A stretch of 64,000 nucleotides of DNA, taken from positions 27,077 through 91,076 of the forward strand of contig JABMJD010000007.1 in the NCBI GenBank assembly GCA_013201395.1. The letters are read 5' to 3'. The stretch comes from Candidatus Syntrophopropionicum ammoniitolerans (GTDB taxonomy: Bacteria > Bacillota > Desulfotomaculia > Desulfotomaculales > Pelotomaculaceae). This document shows, piece after piece, positions 19,528 through 28,459 of the stretch (position 1 is its first letter; every line of letters begins with the position of its first letter). A program made the position numbers and the translations under genes. The notes below the pieces were generated by a model. That model was not told the origin of the DNA. It saw only the letters and a program-made list of their open reading frames with translations, and ran no database searches.

Positions 19528-20319
19528 TTATGATGGGGCCAGAAATTCATCCAACAGATCCCATCGCCTCTTGGGATGATAGCCGAGACATTCCACAGTA
19601 TCCAATAGCCGCTCACGTTTTGTTCCCCGGTAGACATGCTCTGCTTCAATACAGTCACCTATAATTGTTTCGGCGATTAGATCTGCATGGGCAGAGTCTT
19701 TCCAGGGTGAGCCCAGTTTATCATGGGCTATTTCTGTGCCGACACAAACCTGTAGGGCTTCTTTAGCAGCCAGGGCCAGGGAAACAGGGGGTATAGCGAT
19801 TTCACGGAGCGGTATGGAAAGAAGAAAACGGCGGGACACAGCATGGGGGCCATGACTGGGAGAAGCTGCTCCTATTCTTTTTTCCAGGCTTATTTCCCGG
19901 TTCAGCCTGCAGCGGGCATCTAACACTGCCGCTGCCAGCTTGGGGACCCGGGCAAAATAGCCTTTGGGATAGCAATTGGTTAAAACCATATCAACACCTT
20001 TAAAGACTGCCGAGATCAGATCGATTAAATTATTGGCGATGTTTCCGTCCATGTCTCCGTCTAAAAACAGGGTAACGGTTGCTCCTAAATCAAGTGCGAC
20101 CTTGGCCCCGACAGCCCGGGGTATATCTATGCCCAGGGACTCTATAAAATAAAGGGGTTGGATTCGCTTCGAATGGACCCGGTTGATAATACTGTAAGAC
20201 CCATCACTACTGCCGTTAACAACGGGAATGATTATATCCAGGGGAATTGACAAAAGTGTCCCTATTGTTTTTTTTAGGCGCCTTTCTTCGTCCTTAACCG
20301 GGATCACCGCTGCAATCAT
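19528..20319 (-). CDS. Glycosyltransferase family 2-like protein
   Basis: MIAAVIPVKDEERRLKKTIGTLLSIPLDIIIPVVNGSSDGS..., LFLDGDMDG; SD GGGAGG 6 nt before ATG 20319. Confidence 0.8.
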   Translation of the reverse strand: MIAAVIPVKDEERRLKKTIGTLLSIPLDIIIPVVNGSSDGSYSIINRVHSKRIQPLYFIESLGIDIPRAVGAKVALDLGATVTLFLDGDMDGNIANNLIDLISAVFKGVDMVLTNCYPKGYFARVPKLAAAVLDARCRLNREISLEKRIGAASPSHGPHAVSRRFLLSIPLREIAIPPVSLALAAKEALQVCVGTEIAHDKLGSPWKDSAHADLIAETIIGDCIEAEHVYRGTKRERLLDTVECLGYHPKRRWDLLDEFLAPS

Positions 20320-20442
20320 AGGCAACCTCCCTTCTGCTATCCATTTCTAGCCATGATATGAAAAATAAGCCAAAATGTTGCTTGGTTGATACACAAACCC
20401 CATTTCCCCTTTCATATGATAGAAGAAAAAGGAGTCTTTGTA

Positions 20443-21339
20443 GTGGGAAAAATAAAAGAGGGTGACGTGGTTGGGCGCAGATCATACAACAAGGACATTC
20501 TTTTTAAGATAATTGAAATTTATCGAGAAGAAGATAAAAAAGAGTATTGCAGGCTAAAAGGTATTTACTATAGACTGCTTGCAGATTCCCCGTTAGAGGA
20601 TCTGGTCAAGGTTGGTCCGGGTGAACTTGCCCAGTGCCTACGTGAACACACAATAAAAAGTAGTGAGCATATGCAGCGCATTTTTACCAGGCGGGAAAGA
20701 GATAAGAAACTGGTCCTGGGCCGGGCTGCACAATATGGAGGCAAAAATAAGGTTGTTAATGGAAATGGGGTTAATGGTTTTGATGTCCCCGGCACTGTTC
20801 TCCATATAGACGGTGATAGCGACTACCTTGATCTCTGTCTCACAACATACAGGCAGCTAAGCATCCCGGCTGATGGATACAACATTGAAGAAAGGCAGCA
20901 ATCCCAGGTGACGCCGGATCTGTTAAAAAGGCACAATCCCGACTTACTGGTCATCACCGGTCATGATGGTTTTATTAAGGGTAAAAATGATTTTTCTAAT
21001 ATCAAAAACTACTATTCCTCACAATTTTTTGTGGATACGGTAAAGGCAGCTCGCCAATATGAAAAAAGCAAGGATGATCTGGTTATTTTCGCTGGTGCCT
21101 GTCAGTCCCATTATGAGGCAATTTTAAATGCAGGGGCTAATTTTGCGAGCTCTCCTCAGCGGGTAATGATTCATGCTTATGATCCGGTTTTTGTGGTGGA
21201 GAAAATCGCTTACACCTCAATATATGATCCAATTTCAATTAAAGAGATTATTACCGGCACAATAACTGGTTTTAAAGGAATCGGCGGGATGGAGACACGG
21301 GGGAAATACAGATTCGGGGTGCCTAAATCGCCTTATTAG
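20443..21339 (+). CDS. yabG: Sporulation-specific protease YabG
   Basis: VGKIKEGDVVGRRSYNKDILFKI..., LVITGHDGFIKG, LVIFAGACQSHYEAILNAGANFASSPQRV; SD AAGGAG before GTG 20443. Confidence 0.93.
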   Translation: MGKIKEGDVVGRRSYNKDILFKIIEIYREEDKKEYCRLKGIYYRLLADSPLEDLVKVGPGELAQCLREHTIKSSEHMQRIFTRRERDKKLVLGRAAQYGGKNKVVNGNGVNGFDVPGTVLHIDGDSDYLDLCLTTYRQLSIPADGYNIEERQQSQVTPDLLKRHNPDLLVITGHDGFIKGKNDFSNIKNYYSSQFFVDTVKAARQYEKSKDDLVIFAGACQSHYEAILNAGANFASSPQRVMIHAYDPVFVVEKIAYTSIYDPISIKEIITGTITGFKGIGGMETRGKYRFGVPKSPY

Positions 21340-21381
21340 GCTATGTACCTCTTTTTGGTGGCCCGCATATGATGTTGTAGG

Positions 21382-22410
21382 ATGCCAAAAGAGGGGGCCT
21401 TGCAGATGGAGCGTTATTTCAAGGTTCTTAAAAAAAATCGCAGAAAAATACTGAGGAAAAAAAATGTAGTCGGCCTGGGTGTGGGTTATAAATATAGAGG
21501 AAACGAAGAAACCCAAAAACCGGCATTGATAGTTTATGTTGAAAAGAAGCTACCGCCCAGGGGCCTACTCAGTAGGCATATGATCTCCCCCCAGGTAGAG
21601 GGATTAGAAACAGATGTTATAGAAATAGGGCGAGTAAGGATGCTGGGTATCCGCACCTCCAGGGCCAGACCGTGCCGGCCGGGAGTAAGTGTAGCCCATT
21701 ACAAGTCAACAGCCGGCACCCTGGGAGCAGTTGTAAAAGATAAAAGCACAAAACAATTGATGATTCTGTCAAATAATCATGTTTTGGCCAATGGTTCCAG
21801 CATACAGGAGGTCAGGGCCGGGGTGGGTGACCCAATATTGCAGCCCGGTCCATATGATGGGGGAAAACTGGATGATCGTATCGGTACATTGCACCGCTTT
21901 GTCCCATTGGTAAAAAGCACTACCGAATCAGACTGCCCTGTAGCAGTAACCTTGTCCAGGGCAGCAACCTGGTTGCTAAATATAGTACGCAACGATTATG
22001 AGGTGCGCATATACAAACGTTTTAAGACTGGAAACATAGTTGATTGTGCCTTAGCGAAGGTTGATTCGGTTGATATAGTGGAGTCATGTATCATGGATAT
22101 AGGTGAAGTGGGAATAATTTCTGTGGCTAAACCCGGTGACAATGTGCAAAAAAGTGGTAGAACAACAGCTCTAACCAAGGGTAAGGTAAAATCAGTGGGT
22201 ACCATTCTACAGGTTGAAATGAGGGAAGGCGAAAAATTCTGGTTTTCAGATCAGGTAGTAGCAGATCTGCCGTCCCAACCTGGAGACAGTGGCTCCCTGA
22301 TCCTAAAAGAAAACCGGGATGTAGTGGGACTGTTGTTTGCTGGTTCGGAAAAGATGACCGTATTTAACCAAATAATCAATGTAATGGAGTACCTGGAAAT
22401 CACGTTTTAG
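21382..22410 (+). CDS. Trypsin-like serine protease fold protein
   Basis: Catalytic-type motifs LSNNHVLA (His), VDCALAKV (Asp), QPGDSGSLIL (Ser). Confidence 0.75.
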   Translation: MPKEGALQMERYFKVLKKNRRKILRKKNVVGLGVGYKYRGNEETQKPALIVYVEKKLPPRGLLSRHMISPQVEGLETDVIEIGRVRMLGIRTSRARPCRPGVSVAHYKSTAGTLGAVVKDKSTKQLMILSNNHVLANGSSIQEVRAGVGDPILQPGPYDGGKLDDRIGTLHRFVPLVKSTTESDCPVAVTLSRAATWLLNIVRNDYEVRIYKRFKTGNIVDCALAKVDSVDIVESCIMDIGEVGIISVAKPGDNVQKSGRTTALTKGKVKSVGTILQVEMREGEKFWFSDQVVADLPSQPGDSGSLILKENRDVVGLLFAGSEKMTVFNQIINVMEYLEITF

Positions 22411-22419
22411 TAGGGAGGG

Positions 22420-22839
22420 ATGTATATGGCTTACCGCTCGGGGAATATGGCCCTGACGTTTTTATGTGAAAATATTCCGGTTATCGGTCCTAGATTTGAA
22501 AACAGGGAAGAAGCCATAAGAAAAGCCAGGCAATATCTGGCTTGTTTGGCCAGGAAAACAGATGTATCCAGTGAAATACCAGCTGCAATAGAAATTAAAA
22601 GACAGCATGACGGCCTTTATTCAATTACCGTAGAAGGGTTTCAGAAGTTAAGAGAAAAACCGTTCAATATTGATGAATTGTTTCTAAAAAGGTTTTCCAG
22701 GGGCCTAAAAAAAAAGATGTTTATCCTCACCTGCTTTGTGGAAAAAGCAGGTGAACTGGAATGCCTTGTCTTAACTGAAGGCCTGGGAGCTGTGTTATAT
22801 GCTCCATACACTATATTTAAAGGTGGTCATAAAATATGA
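22420..22839 (+). CDS. Hypothetical protein in the yabG-linked operon
   Basis: Intact 139-aa ORF 10 bp downstream of the protease gene, SD AGGGAGGG. Confidence 0.7.
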   Translation: MYMAYRSGNMALTFLCENIPVIGPRFENREEAIRKARQYLACLARKTDVSSEIPAAIEIKRQHDGLYSITVEGFQKLREKPFNIDELFLKRFSRGLKKKMFILTCFVEKAGELECLVLTEGLGAVLYAPYTIFKGGHKI

Positions 22840-22905
22840 ATAGCCGGCTGGTTATTCCTTCCCGGCATGTGGAAGCAACTAGTACAAGAAAGGGCGGTGC
22901 TGCCC

Positions 22906-23307
22906 ATGGGCGAAAATTTTACCTGGAGGTTCGGTCATGACTATACCTGCAGTGCAGGAGGGAAGCCGGGGAAAAGAAAGACTGAGGAGGAAGCCTATCG
23001 GGCGGGGAAAAATATGGGTTATCATCTGGGATACAACCTTGGCTTTGAATCCGGTTACGAGAAAGGGTACACCGAAGGGGGTGCACTGGGTTATAACAAT
23101 GGCTTTTTAGCTGCTCTGGGAATGGGTGAGGAAAATACGAAACCTGGCGAGGACCCGGAGGATTTTGTTTGGCGGATCCTACAAAAACTGATTTTGCAAG
23201 GACAGGCAAAATTAGTTCTTAGCGGCTATGCTGCTGGGGAGGTAAAGGAATTATTAAAACAGATTAAAATAGATGCGACAGTGACAGAATTGGGGGCAAA
23301 ATTTTAA
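22906..23307 (+). CDS. Hypothetical protein with YxxGYxxGY-type repeats
   Basis: GYHLGYNLGFESGYEKGYTEGGALGYNNGF periodic motif; start uncertain (22867 or 22906). Confidence 0.65.
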   Translation: MGENFTWRFGHDYTCSAGGKPGKRKTEEEAYRAGKNMGYHLGYNLGFESGYEKGYTEGGALGYNNGFLAALGMGEENTKPGEDPEDFVWRILQKLILQGQAKLVLSGYAAGEVKELLKQIKIDATVTELGAKF

Positions 23308-23443
23308 ATTGTTAATCTCTAACATAATTAAACAATTGAGAGGAATAATAAATATTTCGCTGAAGTTTGCTAATTCCGCTAACATTATGCTGGGTATACT
23401 TAAAATACCGGCTTTGCCATCAGGCGGCATTTTCTTATATATT

Positions 23444-23486
23444 GGGCTTGTACAATTTTCCTTTAGTACAAGCCCTTTGAATTTTC
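23444..23486 (+). terminator. Putative terminator hairpin before the CAP gene
   Basis: GGGCTTGTAC...GTACAAGCCC perfect 10-bp stem (23444-23475), then TTTGAATTTTC. Confidence 0.5.
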
Positions 23487-23571
23487 TCTTCTCTTAGGGA
23501 TAAATTCAATATGGCCCACGGTCACCAATAGTAAGCCAACCCTATAGGTTCAAAGAGAAGGAGGAAAAAAG

Positions 23572-25044
23572 ATGAAACCTGATAAGAAATGGAACAGTTC
23601 AGTTTTTGTTGCTTCATTATTATCTCTGGTATTTCTACTATCCGTGATCGCATTCACACCGGTCACCGCTCTGGCTGCCCCTGGTGCAGATGAGCAGCAG
23701 ATAATAGACCTGGTTAACCAGACTCGCAAAGATGCTGGGTTACCGGCCCTTGTGTGTGACGCCACACTGGCCAATCTGGCGAAAATTAGGGCTCAAGATA
23801 TGGTCTCAAATAACTATTTGCATAGTATCTCTCCTACATACGGTTCAGTTTTTGATATGCTTGACAAGGTGGGGATCGAATACCGTTATGCGGGAGAAAA
23901 TCTGGCCAGGGCCACATCAATTAATGCTGCTTTTAACTCGTTAATGGCTGCGGGTAGTCACCGGTCCAACGTGCTTAATACAAATTTTGAACGCATCGGT
24001 GTCGGTGTCATGACCCAGGGTTACCATAAGGTAGTAGTCCAGATTTTCACGGGTGGCCAAAAAACAGCTGCTGTACCCCCGCCGCCTTCTGAGCCGGCTC
24101 CGGATGCCGGTATTCTTGATGCAGATGAACAGGTTATGTTTGAGTTAGTCAACCAGGAGCGGGTAAAAGCAGGGCTGGAAGCGCTGCAGTGGGATAATAA
24201 CTTGGTCAAATTGGCCCGGCTAAAGGCGCAAGATTTGATTGCTAAAGGGTATTTCAGCCACACTTCACCTACCTATGGTTTCCCATTTGAGATGATGAAA
24301 GCATACGAAGTGCAGTATAGCCGGGTTGGGGAAAACCTAGTTGGGGCCCGTACTGTACAAGGAGCCCATGTCGGTTTAATGAGTTCATCCGGCAACCGCA
24401 TCAATATCCTTAATGCCGGCTACGCAAAGGTGGGAATTGGTGTTGTTAATGGTGGCCCCTATGGTAAAATGTTTGTTCAGCTGTTTATTAAGCCGGTTTC
24501 GCCGATACCGGATCTACCGGAAGAACCTGTACAGCCTGAGGATCCTGCACAAACAGAGGAGCCTGGATACCCGGAAGAACAACCCGCACAGCCGGAGGAA
24601 CCTGTGCAACAGGAGGAACCTGTACAAGCTGAGGAGCCTGAGTCTGAGCCGGACACCAGTATTCTCAGTGCAGATGAGCAGGTTATGCTGGAGCTAGTTA
24701 ACAGTGAACGATCGAAAGCGGGACTAAAGGCCCTGCAAAGCGATGTTAACCTGGTCGGTTTGGCCCGGCTAAAGGCACAGGATATGATTGCCAAGGGGTA
24801 TTTCAGCCACACCTCACCCACCTATGGTTCCCCATTCGAGATGATGAAAACATATGGGGTGCAGTACAGCTTCGCGGGTGAGAACCTGGCTGGGGCCTCC
24901 ACCTCGCCTGCTGCCCATACCAGCCTGATGAATTCCCCCGGCCACCGCGCCAATATTCTTAATGGCAACTTTACAAAGGTGGGGATTGGTGTTGTTAGCG
25001 GAGGGCCCTATGGAAAAATGTTCGTGCAACTATTTACCGGCTAA
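23572..25044 (+). CDS. Secreted protein with three CAP (SCP/PR1-like) domains
   Basis: Signal peptide; three repeats EQQIIDLVNQTRKDAGL / EQVMFELVNQERVKAGL / EQVMLELVNSERSKAGL; Pro/Glu-rich linker. Confidence 0.92.
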   Translation: MKPDKKWNSSVFVASLLSLVFLLSVIAFTPVTALAAPGADEQQIIDLVNQTRKDAGLPALVCDATLANLAKIRAQDMVSNNYLHSISPTYGSVFDMLDKVGIEYRYAGENLARATSINAAFNSLMAAGSHRSNVLNTNFERIGVGVMTQGYHKVVVQIFTGGQKTAAVPPPPSEPAPDAGILDADEQVMFELVNQERVKAGLEALQWDNNLVKLARLKAQDLIAKGYFSHTSPTYGFPFEMMKAYEVQYSRVGENLVGARTVQGAHVGLMSSSGNRINILNAGYAKVGIGVVNGGPYGKMFVQLFIKPVSPIPDLPEEPVQPEDPAQTEEPGYPEEQPAQPEEPVQQEEPVQAEEPESEPDTSILSADEQVMLELVNSERSKAGLKALQSDVNLVGLARLKAQDMIAKGYFSHTSPTYGSPFEMMKTYGVQYSFAGENLAGASTSPAAHTSLMNSPGHRANILNGNFTKVGIGVVSGGPYGKMFVQLFTG

Positions 25045-25137
25045 GAGGATATAACCCATACCATATAAAAAACATAAAAACCCACAAAGAAGCCTAATAA
25101 GGGAAAAGGCGACATTGGGGAAGATGAATGATCATAG

Positions 25138-25165
25138 CAAGGGGACATAGCTCCCCTTTTTTTGT
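25138..25165 (+). terminator. Intrinsic terminator
   Basis: AAGGGGA-CATAG-CTCCCCTT then TTTTTTGTTTTTT. Confidence 0.75.
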
Positions 25166-25192
25166 TTTTTAGGTGATCGGCTACACTTTTTG

Positions 25193-25221
25193 GTACTTTT
25201 TCGAATCACACTCATATATTA
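25193..25221 (+). promoter_or_regulatory. Candidate sigma-K promoter
   Basis: TAC(T) ... CATATATTA (25213-25221) matches the -10 consensus CATANNNTA with an AC about 16 bp upstream; precedes a spore-type SPOCS gene. Confidence 0.4.
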
Positions 25222-25251
25222 GTATAGAAAAGTTTTGAAAGGAGGATTAGT

Positions 25252-26805
25252 ATGGCTGAAACCGAAAGGCTTAAGGTTCATCTCGTCATGGGTGAAAATA
25301 CTGTCCAGACTGTAGTCAAGGGACATATTAGAGTGCCGGAAGCCAAACCGGCTGTAGATAAAATTCTCACTAAAGAAGCAAAGGCAAAAATAAGGGACGT
25401 TACTGTCGTCCCTGATAAGGTAATTGTGAACGGGACCCTCGATGTGCAAGTTACCTATGTTGCCTTTAAGCCGGATCAATCCGTAAACTTCTTCCATGAC
25501 AGTATAAACTTCACAAGCTTCATTGATGTCCCTGGTGCCAGGCCGGGTGATGACGTTTTTGTCGAGTTTACAGTAGAGGACGTGAACCTGACACGTGATC
25601 ACCGAAATCCCTGCAAATTTAATGTTGCGGCAGTGTTGCTTGTTTTCGCCAAAGTTACTGATATAGAAGAGATTGAAATACTCACCGAAACCCCTGAAGG
25701 TAATACTGCCCTGGAAGAACAGGATATCACTGTTGAGCATCTAATCGGTGAAAAAGCTACCAAGCAGATAATTGTTAGTGACGAATTTAATGTGCCGGAA
25801 GAAAAACCGGATGTGGAAAAGATTTTACGCACTGATGCAAAGGTTGTTATTAAGGAAAGAAAGATAATTGCCAACAAGGTGATCGTGGATGGCATAGTTT
25901 GGCTCCAGGTAATATATGTAGCCTTGAAACCGACACAAACAGTGCATACCCTTCATCACAAGATCAGATTTAGCGATTTTGTAGAAGTATTTGATGCTGA
26001 ACCAGGTATGAACGTCCAGGTGTTTGCTGTGGTTGAAAGTAGTGATGTGGTACCGGGCAAATGCCCCGCTTTACTCGCCGATGCTATTATCCAGCTCACT
26101 GTATTTGTAACTGAAACAAGAACCTTGCGCAATGTTCCTACCGAACTAGAATTTGAAGAAGGCTTTGAAAGGGTTCGTCTCAAGGTAGAACAAGAAATTG
26201 GTTTTGGGGACACCCAGTTGGTTTTGCGTGAATCAACAAAGGCACCTTTAGAAAAACCTGATATTAGCAAAGTCCTGGATGTTAGGGTAGAGAAAATAGA
26301 GGTTACCGATACCAAAATTCTCAGTGGTAAGGTACTGATTAGAGGTCATGCGGATGTAGAAATTATCTATGAAAGCATGAAGCCCGATCAGGCTGTTCAC
26401 GCCATGCACCAACGTCTTGATTTTCGCACCTTTGTGGTTGTGGAAGGTGCGGAGGCTGGGATGAGGGTGAAGGTAAGGGTAGATTCAGAATATGTTAATG
26501 TGGATCAACATGGCATACATCTGCACACGGAAATGGTACTGCGGGTTACTGCCACAGTTTGGGAAATGTCGCAGCCCATGGTTTATATGCCGGTGGAGCT
26601 ACCGCCGACACCGACTGTGACCCCTACTGCTACACCTTGCCCACCTACACCTTATACAGTCAGGAAAGGTGACACCTTACACAAAATTGCCACAGCCCAT
26701 GGGGTAACTATCCAAATGATCCTGGACATTAACCCCCAAATTACAAACCCGGATGTTTTAGAGGTCGGTCAAGAAATATTAATACCCTGCCCTGCTTTAG
26801 GTTAA
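25252..26805 (+). CDS. Three SPOCS (DUF3794) domains plus C-terminal LysM protein
   Basis: Three repeats with (V)PE(K/A)KP(D/A)V(D/E)KIL...; C-terminal YTVRKGDTLHKIATAHGVTIQMILDINPQITNPDVLEVGQEILIP. Confidence 0.9.
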   Translation: MAETERLKVHLVMGENTVQTVVKGHIRVPEAKPAVDKILTKEAKAKIRDVTVVPDKVIVNGTLDVQVTYVAFKPDQSVNFFHDSINFTSFIDVPGARPGDDVFVEFTVEDVNLTRDHRNPCKFNVAAVLLVFAKVTDIEEIEILTETPEGNTALEEQDITVEHLIGEKATKQIIVSDEFNVPEEKPDVEKILRTDAKVVIKERKIIANKVIVDGIVWLQVIYVALKPTQTVHTLHHKIRFSDFVEVFDAEPGMNVQVFAVVESSDVVPGKCPALLADAIIQLTVFVTETRTLRNVPTELEFEEGFERVRLKVEQEIGFGDTQLVLRESTKAPLEKPDISKVLDVRVEKIEVTDTKILSGKVLIRGHADVEIIYESMKPDQAVHAMHQRLDFRTFVVVEGAEAGMRVKVRVDSEYVNVDQHGIHLHTEMVLRVTATVWEMSQPMVYMPVELPPTPTVTPTATPCPPTPYTVRKGDTLHKIATAHGVTIQMILDINPQITNPDVLEVGQEILIPCPALG

Positions 26806-26831
26806 TAGAATTTAAAAGGAGGTTTTAAAGA

Positions 26832-27890
26832 ATGTCCGTTCCTTCGCAATTTTTATATACGGAGCCTGCTGCGGTTAAATGCCTTGAAATTAAGGTGCCC
26901 GTGGTAATTGAGGCGGTCGACATAGAGCAGGTGGTGGACAGCACTGTTACTCTACCCGAACTGGCAATAAAAATAGATCACATCACTGCATCTGTGCGTG
27001 ACCTAAAAGGCACCCCTGTATTTGTTGATCAGCTTTCCTCCGGAGACATCGTTTTGGTGCCCACAGCAAGCACGGAAAGAGAAGTATGGGCCAAAAAGGT
27101 CATTATTAGCGGCATTATCCACAAGCAAATCTTTTATGTAAATAAGCATAATGAGGTTAGACACTTTTCAGAGGATGTACGTTTTTCTAAGATGCAGGAA
27201 TTAAGAGAAATGAAGAAGGTAAAAAACAGGAGCGATGTTTTTATTCAGTTTCACAATATTGATGTAGATATAAACTGGGAACTGCAGCGCGCCTGCCGTT
27301 TGCACCAGACTGCTGTGATCCAGCTTACCGCCAAACTGGTTGAGGATCAGCAGATTTATGTACAGACTTGTCCCAGTCCAAAGGTTTGCCCACCGGGCAA
27401 TCGTCTGCGGGATGGTGGCCTGGAGCACTGGGCTGATCCCTTCCATCCGGTGTTCTGGGGAAGCAGTAACGTTCAGCAAACAACATTTACTCATTCAGGT
27501 TCATTCGCCGCCGAACTAGGGGTGCTGAATCCAGGTTTGCCAGGATCCCTTTTCCAAATGGTCAGCCATGGGATTGTGGGCGGCCGCCAGTATCGCCTGA
27601 CTTTCTGGGTAGCAGAGGATGTCCTTGGCCAAAACGGCAACTTTAGTTTGAATGCTGAGGTAGTATTCTTTGATCAGAGCGGTGTTCAAGTAGGAATTGG
27701 TTCACAAACACTTTCCAGCGCTTCAATTCCAGATGGGGCTTATACCCAAGTACAGCTCACGACACCTGTGACAGATGCTAATGTAGCCAGTGCCATGGTC
27801 CGTTTTTCCTTTGTTCCGGCGGCAGGCAACACAAACACTGCCAAGATAGATGATGTGGTATTGGAATGTGTGCCCCTAACAAACCTATAA
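26832..27890 (+). CDS. SPOCS (DUF3794) domain protein with C-terminal jelly-roll/NTTRR-F1-like domain
   Basis: EREVWAKKVIISGIIHKQIFYVNKHNEVRHFSEDVRFSKM; C-terminal NRLRDGGLEHWADPFHPVFWGSSNV...KIDDVVLECV. Confidence 0.82.
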   Translation: MSVPSQFLYTEPAAVKCLEIKVPVVIEAVDIEQVVDSTVTLPELAIKIDHITASVRDLKGTPVFVDQLSSGDIVLVPTASTEREVWAKKVIISGIIHKQIFYVNKHNEVRHFSEDVRFSKMQELREMKKVKNRSDVFIQFHNIDVDINWELQRACRLHQTAVIQLTAKLVEDQQIYVQTCPSPKVCPPGNRLRDGGLEHWADPFHPVFWGSSNVQQTTFTHSGSFAAELGVLNPGLPGSLFQMVSHGIVGGRQYRLTFWVAEDVLGQNGNFSLNAEVVFFDQSGVQVGIGSQTLSSASIPDGAYTQVQLTTPVTDANVASAMVRFSFVPAAGNTNTAKIDDVVLECVPLTNL

Positions 27891-27917
27891 AAAAACTATA
27901 TTCCTTAACCTGCTGGT

Positions 27918-27952
27918 AAAGAAAGCTGTTGCATATAACAGCTTTCTTTTTA
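27918..27952 (+). terminator. Intrinsic terminator of the SPOCS operon
   Basis: AAAGAAAGCTGTT-GCATAT-AACAGCTTTCTTT-TT. Confidence 0.88.
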
Positions 27953-28125
27953 CACCGGCGAAACTTTTTTTGGCCATACTACATAGGCAGTTTTTAGTAA
28001 TGCTTGCAGCTATTTAAACGACATAAGGGACGATTATTGCCTCAAATGTAAATGTCCACTGCTGAAGTAAGGGAAAATGGTATAGTAAAACAAACATAAA
28101 ATCCCTGTCTTGCGGGCAGGATAGG

Positions 28126-28168
28126 GTAAAAAAAGGCCGTAGTCCGGGGACAGAGGGACTGCGGCCTT
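28126..28168 (-). terminator. Minus-strand-oriented terminator hairpin
   Basis: 13-bp stem AAGGCCGTAGTCC/GGACTGCGGCCTT (28133-28168), followed on the minus strand by TTTTTTT. Confidence 0.6.
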
Positions 28169-28459
28169 CGTATATTGTCCAATGCTACTTGAACTCTTTC
28201 CCTAATAGGGACAGTGCAATGCCCGCTTGAGTTTTTTGAAGCATCTGAATAAAGGGTGATCGGATATTCCATTCCCTGTCCCCCGAGTGCCTGAGCTTAA
28301 TAGTTCTGTTGGGGCTGCAGATTTTTGCTGATTCGGTTATCTTATGCTGCAATATGGACTTTTGGTATAGGATCAATTGTTTAGCTGTTCGGCCTCCGGG
28401 ATTTCAGAAGAATAGTAGCAAAAAAAGGGGAAATAAATAAAGGGGAAGGAGGTTCGCTC

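Noticed and set aside
23486-23565. Possible SD-sequestering pairing (CTTCTCTT with AAGAGAAG) upstream of the CAP gene
   Set aside because: Long loop and low-complexity arms; too weak to claim as a regulatory structure.
25219-25740. 173-aa minus-strand ORF opposite the SPOCS gene
   Set aside because: Antisense to a repeat-domain protein whose frame is clearly the coding one.
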